Source of the DNA: an uncultured Planctomycetaceae bacterium
GTDB taxonomy: Bacteria; Planctomycetota; Planctomycetia; Pirellulales; Pirellulaceae
DNA: 13,950 bases
Reading direction: 5' to 3'
Assembly (NCBI GenBank): GCA_937967755.1
Contig: CALBTA010000395.1
Coordinates: 1-13,950 of the forward strand
Shown piece by piece: positions 13,919 through 13,950 of this stretch (its first letter is position 1; every line of letters begins with the position of its first letter). Made by a program: the position numbers and the translations under genes. The notes under the pieces were generated by a model. That model saw only the letters and a list, made by a program, of their open reading frames with translations, made no database searches and was not told the DNA's origin.

Positions 13919-13950
13919 GATCACGGCTCTTGCAGGTGGCAACGGCGACA

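Overview
The window looks like chromosomal DNA of a GC-rich planctomycete, most likely near the Pirellulales. This is an inference from four things: a fused type I 3-dehydroquinate dehydratase/shikimate dehydrogenase, a secreted trypsin-like protease joined to a propeller-like region and an Ig-like tail, a Tat-exported sugar isomerase-like protein, and many intergenic paired-hairpin repeats. No phage, transposase, CRISPR array or tRNA/rRNA gene is visible, and no convincing new multi-gene system was found. The most unusual material is the repeat elements and a few multidomain or uncharacterised proteins.

Layout from left to right. Positions 1-79 (minus strand) hold the first 26 codons of seryl-tRNA synthetase. 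It is separated by a cluster of three related palindromic units (158-288) from a plus-strand N-acylglucosamine 2-epimerase family gene (354-1568). Three minus-strand genes follow: a secreted trypsin-like protease (1586-4090), a 92-residue HNH-type protein (4218-4496) and a 356-residue protein of unknown function (4575-5645). A 387-bp divergent region with a plausible sigma70-like promoter precedes a plus-strand NfeD/YuaF-like membrane protein (6033-6680) and a flotillin (6800-8419), a classic membrane-microdomain pair. A convergent minus-strand Tat-dependent TIM-barrel isomerase-like gene (8457-9422) follows. The plus strand then carries mutL (9763-11709), bifunctional aroDE (11829-13310) and aroK (13323-13850).

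How the genes work together. The NfeD-like protein and flotillin probably form one membrane assembly. AroDE and AroK carry out three consecutive shikimate-pathway steps (3-dehydroquinate to 3-dehydroshikimate, to shikimate, to shikimate 3-phosphate) and lie 12 bp apart, so they are probably co-transcribed. MutL is a mismatch-repair protein of the endonuclease-bearing type. The remaining genes have no evident shared pathway.

Repeats. Composite inverted repeats lie at 158-288, 6682-6777, 9537-9659, 11739-11813 and 13851-13918, with a decayed copy near 4541. Another nested palindrome lies inside the mutL reading frame. They resemble REP/BIME-type elements and account for much of the non-coding sequence.
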